This document shows positions 56,844-64,000 of a stretch of 64,000 bases of DNA, piece after piece; within the stretch, counting starts at the first letter, position 1, and each line of letters begins with the position of its first letter. The notes under the pieces were generated by a model. It saw only the letters and a program-made list of their open reading frames with translations. It ran no database searches and was not told the DNA's origin. A program made the translations under genes and the position numbers. This DNA is from BACL27 sp947488385 (GTDB taxonomy: Bacteria > Actinomycetota > Acidimicrobiia > Acidimicrobiales > Ilumatobacteraceae), in NCBI GenBank assembly GCA_964203655.1, contig CAXNMJ010000004.1, positions 62,001 through 126,000 on the forward strand, given 5' to 3'.

Positions 56844-57988
56844 CTTTTGAATGGGTCGACAGTGAGTCGGCTCTGAATGACGTCGTCACCGAAGTCTTAA
56901 GCCAGCCAAGGTATGCGATCGACACCGAATTCCACCGCGAAAAGACCTACTACCCGAAACTCGCCCTCGTACAAATCAAATGGGATAAAACAACTGCACT
57001 GATTGATCCTTTGGCGGTTGATCCACGAGGTCTTGGCCGGCTGTTTGCAAGCGACGTTCTTGCAGTGATTCACGCCGCTCAGCAAGATCTAGAAGTTCTG
57101 CGTCACGCTGCATTAGATGCGCCTCGGCGAATTTTTGATTGTCAAGTTGCCGCCGGCTTTGTTGGCTTTTCGACGCCTTCGCTCGCGACCCTCGTGCAAT
57201 CAGTTAAGAAAATTTCACTGTCAAAGGGCGACCGGCTCACCGATTGGTTACGACGACCATTGACCGATCAGCAATGTAGTTACGCGGCCGACGACGTGGC
57301 TTATCTGTTTGACCTGCACGACGAGCTTTCAAAACAATTGGAAGCGCTCGGAAGAATCGAATGGGTTCATGATGCTTGTCGAGACCTGCAGGCGCGTCCG
57401 AGTGGCCCTCAAAGTTCAGAAGACGCGTGGTTGAAGTTGAAAGAGGCTCGAGCGCTCAAAGGTGCGTCAAGAGGAGTTGCTCAGGCCTTGGCAAAGTGGC
57501 GTGAAGAGCGTGCAATGCGCAGCGACGCACCGCCGCGTCGCGTTATGTCTGACATGGCATTGCTCGGAATTTCCCAACGAATTCCAAAGTCCGTTGAAGA
57601 ACTAGCCACAACTAGAGGCGTTGACGATCGGCATCTTTCGGCAGACTTTTGTCGCGAAATAATGACGGCAGTTCGTGACGGCGCTAAGCAGACTGTTTCA
57701 TTGCCATCGTCGGACAACGATGATGTTGATAAGTGGGCGAGACCTGCTCTGACGTTGATCACTGCTTGGATCGGCGAATTGGCTCGCAAACATCAAATTG
57801 ACGCAACATTGCTCGCAACGAGAAGTGACATCACATCTTTTTTGCGAAAAGCTCCGAATGCTCGTTTGAGCGAAGGTTGGCGGGCAGAACTAGTCGGTAA
57901 TGATTTGAATCGCATTTTGAATGGCGAGGTCGGATTGAGCGTTGACCGTGACGGACATCTCAAACTTATTGAGGCGTCAAGTTCATAA
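56840..57988 (+). CDS. rnd: Ribonuclease D-like 3'-5' exonuclease with HRDC domain
   Basis: 382 aa from GTG 56840, which overlaps the rhodanese stop. DEDD exonuclease residues are in AIDTEFHREKTYYPKLALVQI-like motif I (Asp, Glu), AAQQDLEVL (motif II) and YAADDVAYLFDLHD (motif III). An HRDC domain follows at about 200-285 (WLKLKEARALKG, REERAMRSDAPPRRVM). Acts in stable RNA 3' end processing. Confidence 0.92.
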   Translation: MTFEWVDSESALNDVVTEVLSQPRYAIDTEFHREKTYYPKLALVQIKWDKTTALIDPLAVDPRGLGRLFASDVLAVIHAAQQDLEVLRHAALDAPRRIFDCQVAAGFVGFSTPSLATLVQSVKKISLSKGDRLTDWLRRPLTDQQCSYAADDVAYLFDLHDELSKQLEALGRIEWVHDACRDLQARPSGPQSSEDAWLKLKEARALKGASRGVAQALAKWREERAMRSDAPPRRVMSDMALLGISQRIPKSVEELATTRGVDDRHLSADFCREIMTAVRDGAKQTVSLPSSDNDDVDKWARPALTLITAWIGELARKHQIDATLLATRSDITSFLRKAPNARLSEGWRAELVGNDLNRILNGEVGLSVDRDGHLKLIEASSS

Positions 57989-58112
57989 AGCATGATTTCT
58001 ACTCACAAATCCCCATTTCATAGGCATTTTCTTGCTAGGGTATTGACCAATGTCTATCCACTAGGCGGTGACCAAAACCGGTAATCGCCCCAGAGAAATT
58101 TGGAGCCCTACC

Positions 58113-58316
58113 GTGAAAAAGGGTCGTCATCGTCGATTTGAAGAAGCTCGTCGCCTGAAACAAACAGGTCCGTCTGCTGAGGATCTTGGTGTAGCGAGAG
58201 AAACTAAGTCGAAGTCGCAAGAAGATGAATACGCAGCCATTGCTGAACGTTATGGTGTGCGGTTTGATGAAAACGGTGATGAGATCGCCGATGATTCAGA
58301 CGAAGAAAATTCCTGA
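58113..58316 (+). CDS. Small basic/acidic protein of unknown function
   Basis: 67 aa from GTG 58113, with GGAG seven bases upstream; an in-frame GTG at 58068 is also possible. The N-terminal half is basic (KKGRHRRFEEARRLKQ) and the C-terminus very acidic (DDSDEENS). It ends 20 bases before typA. I do not recognise a family. It slightly recalls small actinobacterial DUF3073-like proteins in charge layout, but not in sequence. Confidence 0.55.
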   Translation: MKKGRHRRFEEARRLKQTGPSAEDLGVARETKSKSQEDEYAAIAERYGVRFDENGDEIADDSDEENS

Positions 58317-58336
58317 TACTGAACTGAGAGCCCCCA

Positions 58337-60172
58337 ATTAATAACATTCGAAATCTCGCTCTAGTAGCGCACGTTGACCATGGCAAAACAACTCTGTTGG
58401 ATGCTCTCCTTAAAAGTGGTGGAACGTTCGCCGCTCACCAAGCTGTTGTCGACCGAGTCATGGACTCAAACGACCAAGAACGCGAACGCGGAATCACAAT
58501 TTTGGCAAAAGCTGCCGAAATCGAGTGGCGTGGCACAAAAATCAATCTTGTAGATACGCCAGGTCACGCTGACTTCGGAGGAGAAGTTGAGCGCGCGCTT
58601 GCACTAGTTGATGGAATTTTGCTTCTTGTAGATGCGGCAGAAGGCCCGTTGCCTCAGACTCGTTATGTTTTGTCAAAAGCCTTGGCACGCGACCTTCCGG
58701 TCGTAGTTGTTCTTAACAAAGTTGATCGCGCCGATGCTCGACCAGAAGAAGTTCTCGAAGAAGTTGAGCAATTGTTTCTAGATCTTGCTCATCATGACCA
58801 TCACTTGTCTTTCCCGGTTATTTCGGCAGTTGCCCGCGATGGCAAGTCAATGAAGGGCATTGGTATGCCAGCAGAGAACGCTGACTTGGTGCCGCTGTTG
58901 GACACGATACTTGACACAATTCCTGCTCCGAAGGCAGACCCATCCGCACCACTTCAAGCTGTTGTCGCCAACCTTGACGCTTCTGATTATCTGGGTCGTC
59001 TTGCAATTGGACGTGTTGAAGCAGGCGTGCTTAAGAAGGGCGATATGGTCACGGTTTGGCAGCATCCGACGCCGACAAATCCAGCGCCGTTCATCAAGCG
59101 CAAAATTTCGACTCTGTTTGCATTCCGTGGAATCGGCAGAGAAGAAGTAACTTCAGTTTCCGCAGGTGACCTGTTCATCTTGGCTGGCATTGATGAAGTT
59201 GAAGTCGGCGACACGATCGCGGCACTTGAGAATGCTCCAGCGTTGCCACGACTTGAAGTTGATGAGCCTGTATTGCGCATGAGTTTCGGTGTAAACACTT
59301 CGCCGTTTGCTGGTCGTGAAGGAACTTTCCTTACGAGTCGTCACTTGAGCGAGCGTCTGTTCAAAGAAGTTCTCGGCAACGTTTCAATTCGTGTCAACAC
59401 AACCGATAGTCCTGATGTGATCGAAGTTGCAGGTCGTGGAGAATTGCAACTTGCAGTACTAATTGAGAATATGCGTCGAGAGGGCTATGAGTTGCAGGTG
59501 AGCCGACCTGAAGTAATCACTAAAGAAATTGATGGTAAGAAGCACGAACCGCTTGAAGCAGGAACAATTGACGTTCCCGACGAATATGTTGGCGCGGTTA
59601 CACAGGCCCTCGCGCCTCGTAAAGGCAGAGTCGTGAATCTTGAACAGGGCGATACTGGTCGGACAATCGTGAGTTTCCAGGCACCATCAAGAGGATTGAT
59701 CGGTTTCCGTTCTTTGCTTTTGACCGTGACTCGCGGAACCGCATTGCTTCACCAAAGTCTCAATGGCTACATGCCATGGGCAGGGGACTTGCCGCATCGC
59801 ATGGGTGGTGCGATGGTTTCTGATCGAAAAGGTTCGACAACTGCGTATGCGCTCGACAATTTGCAACTGCGCGGCACTTTGTTCGTCGCCCCAGGTGTTG
59901 AGGTCTACGAAGGCATGGTCGTCGGAGAAAATGCTCGAGAAGACGAAATGGTTGTGAACGCAGTTCGAGCCAAGGAACTGACGAATATTCGTACCCATAG
60001 CCATGACGATGGGCCTAAGTTAGCCACTCCAGTGACTCATACTCTTGAGTCAGGTATTCAGTGGATTGGCGAAGATGAGCTTGTCGAAGTCACACCAGGA
60101 AACATTCGAGTGCGAAAACGATTTTTGAGTATGGAAGATCGTAGAAAATCAAATAAGAGCAGTAAGAACTAG
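58337..60172 (+). CDS. typA: TypA/BipA ribosome-associated GTPase
   Basis: Translational GTPase, about 611 aa. G-motifs: AHVDHGKTTLLDALL, DQERERGITI, DTPGHADFGGEV, NKVDRADA. The BipA-type C-terminus has PSRGLIGFRSLLLTVTRGT and RTHSHDDGPKL-like end. Homologous sequence begins with NNIRNLALVAHVDHGK, but no ATG, GTG or TTG lies before it after the in-frame stop at 58325. The best start is ATT 58337, with GAGAG upstream. The first standard start, TTG 58397, would cut the P-loop, so it is not usable. Confidence 0.93.
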   Translation: MNNIRNLALVAHVDHGKTTLLDALLKSGGTFAAHQAVVDRVMDSNDQERERGITILAKAAEIEWRGTKINLVDTPGHADFGGEVERALALVDGILLLVDAAEGPLPQTRYVLSKALARDLPVVVVLNKVDRADARPEEVLEEVEQLFLDLAHHDHHLSFPVISAVARDGKSMKGIGMPAENADLVPLLDTILDTIPAPKADPSAPLQAVVANLDASDYLGRLAIGRVEAGVLKKGDMVTVWQHPTPTNPAPFIKRKISTLFAFRGIGREEVTSVSAGDLFILAGIDEVEVGDTIAALENAPALPRLEVDEPVLRMSFGVNTSPFAGREGTFLTSRHLSERLFKEVLGNVSIRVNTTDSPDVIEVAGRGELQLAVLIENMRREGYELQVSRPEVITKEIDGKKHEPLEAGTIDVPDEYVGAVTQALAPRKGRVVNLEQGDTGRTIVSFQAPSRGLIGFRSLLLTVTRGTALLHQSLNGYMPWAGDLPHRMGGAMVSDRKGSTTAYALDNLQLRGTLFVAPGVEVYEGMVVGENAREDEMVVNAVRAKELTNIRTHSHDDGPKLATPVTHTLESGIQWIGEDELVEVTPGNIRVRKRFLSMEDRRKSNKSSKN

Positions 60173-60903
60173 CTCTTTGTTTTGCGTCGCACTTGAGGGT
60201 GCGGCAAGAAGGTAGTGCGCGGCTTTTGAAGCTGTTTGACGATCATTTCGTAGATTTCATCGCCACAAAGTTCGATTAGTTCGTCTTTTAGGTATTTGTA
60301 AACGGGACGAGTGCCAACGAACGCAGAAGAGTCGTCTGTGCACCACCAGTGAAAATCGTGACCGCCGCCGCCCCAATCACGGCGCTTCCATTCTCTAACA
60401 ATTGAAAGAATGTGGTCTTCGTCTTCGTCGTGTTGTTCAAGGCGTAGCGGAACCTGCCAGCAAACATCAGGTTTCCAATCCATTGGACGCTCACCGGCTT
60501 CAGTGGCAGCGATATGAAATGCGCAACCCATTCCGCCTTCGAAGTCAGGACGATTGTGAAATATGCACGCGCCTTTGTATGAGGTCGTTACGTCTGAACC
60601 GTCTCGTTCTTTTCCGAGCCATTTGTTGTTTTGACCTTGTTTGAAGTTTTGCCAATGCTCTGGTTTGAGTCGTTTGACAAATTTCTTTACTGAAGCAAGA
60701 TCTTCTTTGTCTATGAAGTGAGCACCGTAACTGCAGCAACCTTGATGCAACTCAGGGGCCGGATCATCAAGAACACCTTGGCAACCATTGCCATAAATGC
60801 ATGTCCAATTTGAGCGCAAAAATGTTGCGTCGATCATCCATGTCTGCTCAAGGTCAGGATCGGCGAAACTAATCCACTCGTGAAGTTCTTCAGGCTGTGA
60901 CAT
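60169..60903 (-). CDS. Conserved cysteine-rich protein of unknown function
   Basis: 244 aa from ATG 60903; ATG 60924 and TTG 60942 are in-frame alternatives. I recognise it only as a conserved actinobacterial hypothetical type. The N-terminal block has TWMIDATFLRSNWTCIYG, GNGCQGV and QGCCSYGAHF, a Cys set that could bind a metal. CIFHNRPDFEGGMGCAFH adds two more, and VCWQVPLRL another. A Trp/His-rich block follows (DWGGGGHDFHWWC). The stop overlaps that of typA (CTAG). Confidence 0.75.
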   Translation of the reverse strand: MSQPEELHEWISFADPDLEQTWMIDATFLRSNWTCIYGNGCQGVLDDPAPELHQGCCSYGAHFIDKEDLASVKKFVKRLKPEHWQNFKQGQNNKWLGKERDGSDVTTSYKGACIFHNRPDFEGGMGCAFHIAATEAGERPMDWKPDVCWQVPLRLEQHDEDEDHILSIVREWKRRDWGGGGHDFHWWCTDDSSAFVGTRPVYKYLKDELIELCGDEIYEMIVKQLQKPRTTFLPHPQVRRKTKS

Positions 60904-60930
60904 CTCGGAGCAGGCTAATGGCATACTTGT

Positions 60931-61173
60931 ATGACTATGCAAAATGATGACAAAAATTTGGACAACTTAGAAATGATTGACAAGTTGAAGGCGATTTCTG
61001 AACAACTCGCAGACAAGGCTTTAGACGCCCTCAAACAGGCTCATGCGGCAGGCGAGTCGAAGCGGCCAGAAATTGAACGCACATTGACACAAGCGCGACG
61101 CGCGGTAGAGAAGGCAATCAGCCTGCTTATCAAGAGACTGAAAAGTGCAGCCTTGATTATTACGACAAGATAA
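60931..61173 (+). CDS. Small helical protein of unknown function
   Basis: 80 aa, predicted as one long amphipathic helix or coiled coil (IDKLKAISEQLADKALDAL, TQARRAVEKAISLLIKRLK). Divergent from the cysteine-rich protein gene and convergent with the LOG-family gene, one base away. No family recognised; ribosome binding site is weak, so I am only moderately sure it is expressed. Confidence 0.55.
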   Translation: MTMQNDDKNLDNLEMIDKLKAISEQLADKALDALKQAHAAGESKRPEIERTLTQARRAVEKAISLLIKRLKSAALIITTR

Positions 61174-62186
61174 TCATTTCTGGTTAATCGCGTCGATTAG
61201 TTCGCGAAGTCGCCCGAAGTCACGTCGTGCAAATTGAAATGCCACGCGGAACTTATCGAGGCAGTCTTGATCCGATGATTCTTGACTCGTTATTTCAACT
61301 TTTTCGATAGTCGAGTTGACGCAGATATCGGCAAATTTTTGGTTGAGGTTCGAAATCTCTTTGTCGGTTAACTCGCGGTTCAATCGCAAAATCAGTCGCT
61401 TGCCTACAAAGCGCATCGAATGATAAGTCGAGTAAAAATTTGAGATTTCGGCAACTGCATCGTCGACGTTTGAGCAGATTCGGTAAAGCGATAGATCTTG
61501 AGGAGAAACAAGTTTTCTCGGCACAAGAGTGTTTCGGACAAACTGATCAAGATCTTGCCAAAAAGGGTCATTTGGCAAATCGAGCACAACAATTGGCACT
61601 GGGTTTCCTTTTCCGGTTTGCGAAAGAGTCAAGCAGCTCGAACATCTCGTCCAAGTGTGCCGAACCCTCCTGGCATGCAAATGAAGGCTTGAGATTCTTT
61701 AACGAGCATCAATTTGCGAGTGAAGAAGTATCGCATTGAAACGTATTTATCGTCTCCAGCAATAATCGAATTCGCTGAAGTCTCAAATGGCAAACGGATG
61801 CTTACCCCAATTGACATTTCTCTTCCCGCTCCAGACATTCCGGCTTCCATGATTCCTGGGCCAGCTCCGGTGACAACCATCCAACCACTATCTGCCAATT
61901 TCTTGGCGACTGCCTCTGTTTGTTTATAAACAGGATCATCTTTTGTCGTGCGAGCAGATCCAAAAATAGTGACTTTCTTCTTGTTTGCATATGGAGCAAA
62001 CATTGAAAACGCTTCGCTCATTTCGGTCAGAGCGGCGCTTGCAATTTTCAGGTTCAATGTGTTTGTCGACTCGGAACCAAGTTGAAGCGAGGTGCGAATA
62101 AGTTCAGCGATTAAACGCTTGTCGGCGACAATGTTGTTTGACTTGAGCAGTTGCTCTATCGACTGCTCAACGTCAGAGCTTGTCAT
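61174..62186 (-). CDS. LOG-family (TIGR00730-type) Rossmann protein (two close frame breaks)
   Basis: The N-terminal frame has VTIFGSARTTKDDP, VVTGAGPGIMEAG and CMPGGFGTL, the last being the PGGxGTxxE motif of LOG nucleotide phosphoribohydrolases. The expected continuation DEMFELL is in a second frame and TLSQTGKGNPVPIVVLD in a third. Removing one base at 61651-61652 and one near 61630 (+ strand) restores about 337 aa. Members cleave cytokinin-like or other nucleoside monophosphates, but many are uncharacterised. The start overlaps the transaldolase stop by four bases. Confidence 0.85.
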
Positions 62187-63292
62187 TTCAGTAGTTCGGC
62201 GGTTTTGGCGCTGAGTGCAGCAAGAAGTTCATCGAAGCTTTTTTGAAATGACGCAACACCTTCACGCTCAAGCTTTGCCGCAACTTCAGTTACATCAACT
62301 CCGACTTTTTTTAGTCCAGCCCATTGAGTGTTGGCCAAGTCAAGATTTGTTTCAATTGTCGAATTCAATGACCCGTGATCGCTGAACGCCTCAACTGTTG
62401 TATCGGGAAGGGTATTGACGGTGTGTTCACCAATTAGCGCGTCAACATAAAGTGTGTCGGGATATTTCGGATTCTTAGTTGATGTTGATGCCCACAGCGG
62501 TCTTTGTACATTTGCACCAAGCTGTGCAAGTTTGCTCCATCGTGGCCCCGCAAATGATCTCTTGAACATCTGGTAGGCGAGTTTGGCTTGATTAATCGCC
62601 GCAGTGCCAAGTAAGTCATTCGCCTGATCGCTGCCAACCTGCTCTAGTTGGCGGTCAATTTCTGTGTCGACACGAGAGATAAAGAAACTCGCAACGCTTG
62701 ATACAGAAGCAACCAACTTAGGGTTTGTCGTTGCGAGAATCTCTAAGCCTTCAATGTATGCATCAATAACTTCTTGATACCGCTCAAGACTGAAGATCAA
62801 AGTGACGTTTACATTTCGACCCTCACTGATCATCGTCTTGATTACAGGGATGCCTTCAACCGTCGCAGGGATTTTGATCATCACATTTGGGCGCTGAATC
62901 TGCTCGTCAAGTTCGCGTGCGGCCGAAAGTGTCTTGGACTGTTCATGTGCAAGCGAAGGATCTACTTCAACACTCACAAAGCCGTCTAATCCGCTGGAAG
63001 ATTCGTACAGGGGCTCGAAAATCTGCAGCGCTGAGTTGATGTCGCGTAAGACGAGCTGCCAATAGCAATCAATTGGTGAAAGCTTTTGGTGAACGAGGGT
63101 CGTGAATTGCTCTGAATAATCTTCGGAGCCTTGAATCGCTTTTTGAAATATTGTCGGATTTGAAGTCAAGCCTCGGATGCCAGAGTTTCGAATGCCCATG
63201 AGTTCGCCAGATGTTATGTAACTGCGCTTTAAATTATCTAGCCACGGACTTTGGCCGTACTCGTTGAACAGCGCCTTGAGCCGATCAGACAT
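62183..63292 (-). CDS. tal: Transaldolase
   Basis: 369 aa, the longer actinobacterial form. Seen are GIRGLTSNPTIFQKAI near the start, FVSVEVDPSLA, and the Schiff-base Lys in NVMIKIPATVEG, then NVTLIFSLERY and SVASFFISRVD. Part of the non-oxidative pentose phosphate pathway. ATG overlaps the transketolase stop by one base (TAATG). Confidence 0.94.
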   Translation of the reverse strand: MSDRLKALFNEYGQSPWLDNLKRSYITSGELMGIRNSGIRGLTSNPTIFQKAIQGSEDYSEQFTTLVHQKLSPIDCYWQLVLRDINSALQIFEPLYESSSGLDGFVSVEVDPSLAHEQSKTLSAARELDEQIQRPNVMIKIPATVEGIPVIKTMISEGRNVNVTLIFSLERYQEVIDAYIEGLEILATTNPKLVASVSSVASFFISRVDTEIDRQLEQVGSDQANDLLGTAAINQAKLAYQMFKRSFAGPRWSKLAQLGANVQRPLWASTSTKNPKYPDTLYVDALIGEHTVNTLPDTTVEAFSDHGSLNSTIETNLDLANTQWAGLKKVGVDVTEVAAKLEREGVASFQKSFDELLAALSAKTAELLK

Positions 63293-64000
63293 TAAAGCGA
63301 CTTCACAAACTTGACAACCGCGTCAACGCTGATGCCCAATTCTTTGAGTGCGATTGCACCAGGCGCACTTGCGCCGAATCGATCGATGCCTATTGCATGG
63401 TCGGCATACTTTTGCCAGCCCATGGTTACACCGGCTTCAACCGAAATCACAGGAACGCCTTTTGGGAAGAGCTCATTTGCAAGGTGCTTGCCGTGAAGTT
63501 CGTATCGATCCCAACTTGGCATCGAAACTACTTGAGCTTTTATGTTCGACTTAAGAAGTTCAGCAGCAACTTGTGTGCATAGTCCGACTTCGCTGCCTGT
63601 AGCCAGCAAGACAAATTGCGGTGTGTCAACTTTGTGTCCGACAATTGCAGCACCATTTTTTACTGCCGAACCATCGGTAACACTAAGAACGTTTTGTCTT
63701 GAAAGAATTATGGCGGTGGGCCCATCATGGTCAACTGCCGCGCACCAGGCCGCAATCGTTTCGTTAGGGTCGGCTGGGCGAATCACCTGAAGATCAGGGA
63801 TTATCCGAAGTGATGCGAGTTGCTCGATTGGCTGATGGGTCGGCCCATCTTCTCCAACACCAACGGAGTCATGAGAAAAGATAAAAACACACTTTGCTTT
63901 TGAAAGCGCGGCGAGCCGAATAGCGGGACGCATGTAGTCAGCAAAAACAAAAAATGTTCCACAGACAGGAAGAACGCCACCATGAAGAGCCATGCCGACG
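63292..64000 (-). CDS. tkt: Transketolase, C-terminal part (runs off the window)
   Basis: The last ~235 residues are present; the N-terminal TPP-binding part lies beyond 64000. The pyrimidine domain shows GTFFVFADYMRPAIRLAAL and FIFSHDSVGVGEDGPTHQP with the conserved His, then LASLRIIPDLQVIRPAD. The C-terminal domain has LLATGSEVGLC and SVEAGVTMGWQKYAD. Two-carbon ketol transfer in the pentose phosphate pathway, co-directional with transaldolase. Confidence 0.95.
   Translation of the reverse strand, partial: VGMALHGGVLPVCGTFFVFADYMRPAIRLAALSKAKCVFIFSHDSVGVGEDGPTHQPIEQLASLRIIPDLQVIRPADPNETIAAWCAAVDHDGPTAIILSRQNVLSVTDGSAVKNGAAIVGHKVDTPQFVLLATGSEVGLCTQVAAELLKSNIKAQVVSMPSWDRYELHGKHLANELFPKGVPVISVEAGVTMGWQKYADHAIGIDRFGASAPGAIALKELGISVDAVVKFVKSL

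Noticed and set aside
58113..58316. DUF3073 assignment for the small protein before typA
   Set aside because: Charge pattern is alike but conserved sequence blocks of that family are not seen.

Overview
The window looks like a chromosome segment of an actinobacterium, most likely of the class Acidimicrobiia (Ilumatobacteraceae-like planktonic lineages). The clues are the order uvrA-uvrC-rapZ-gap-pgk-tpiA-(transporter)-secG-tRNA-Leu, a GuaB1-type IMP dehydrogenase-family protein, a DUF3151 protein, an F420/LLM-type oxidoreductase, actinobacterial transaldolase and heme A synthase, and moderate base composition with very tight gene packing. Lineage is inferred from gene content only. No rRNA, CRISPR array, prophage or insertion sequence was seen, and no stretch above 300 bases lacks a gene.

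Layout. 1-5.8 kb: DNA repair (uvrA end, uvrC), rapZ and lower glycolysis (gap, pgk, tpiA). 5.8-11.5 kb: a complete peptide/nickel-type ABC importer. 11.5-15.7 kb: secG, tRNA-Leu, an MFS transporter, an aldonolactone oxidase and a DEAD-box helicase. 15.7-29.1 kb: a catabolic island. It holds a three-subunit xanthine dehydrogenase-type molybdenum hydroxylase, an LLM oxidoreductase, an SsnA-like amidohydrolase, a fused Fe-S/Mo hydroxylase (XdhD-like), a D-carbamoylase-like nitrilase and an allantoate/L-carbamoyl amidohydrolase, all in one leftward operon. Divergent to it are a class III aminotransferase and a TauE-type permease, followed by an MBL hydrolase. 29.2-33.7 kb: Gfo/Idh/MocA oxidoreductase, amino acid oxidase-like flavoprotein, type B carboxylesterase and a hexapeptide acyltransferase. 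34-38.6 kb: a heterodimeric ABC exporter with a lipoprotein. 38.6-43 kb: phosphatase, M23 peptidase, methyltransferase and a TetR-SnoaL fusion. 43-49.3 kb: heme A synthase and a branched-chain amino acid-type ABC importer (livH-M-G-F and livK convergent). 49.4-64 kb: housekeeping genes (sua5, guaB1, cmk, plsC, apeB, mobA, rnd, typA, a LOG-family protein, tal, tkt).

The most unusual signal is in the two ABC-importer binding proteins. Both have their mature domain order rearranged: in LivK the usual C-terminal third sits directly after the lipoprotein signal and the usual mature N-terminus follows it, a clean circular permutation. In the family-5 peptide-binding protein the segment that normally opens the domain is at the extreme C-terminus. 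The two families are unrelated in sequence, so the same kind of rearrangement appears twice within 43 kb.

A second theme is sequence quality. At least twelve single-base frame breaks occur in nine genes, most at short homopolymers and nearly all reading as one extra base. They include the central glycolytic gene gap. I treat them as probable consensus errors rather than gene decay, and annotate each affected locus as one gene.
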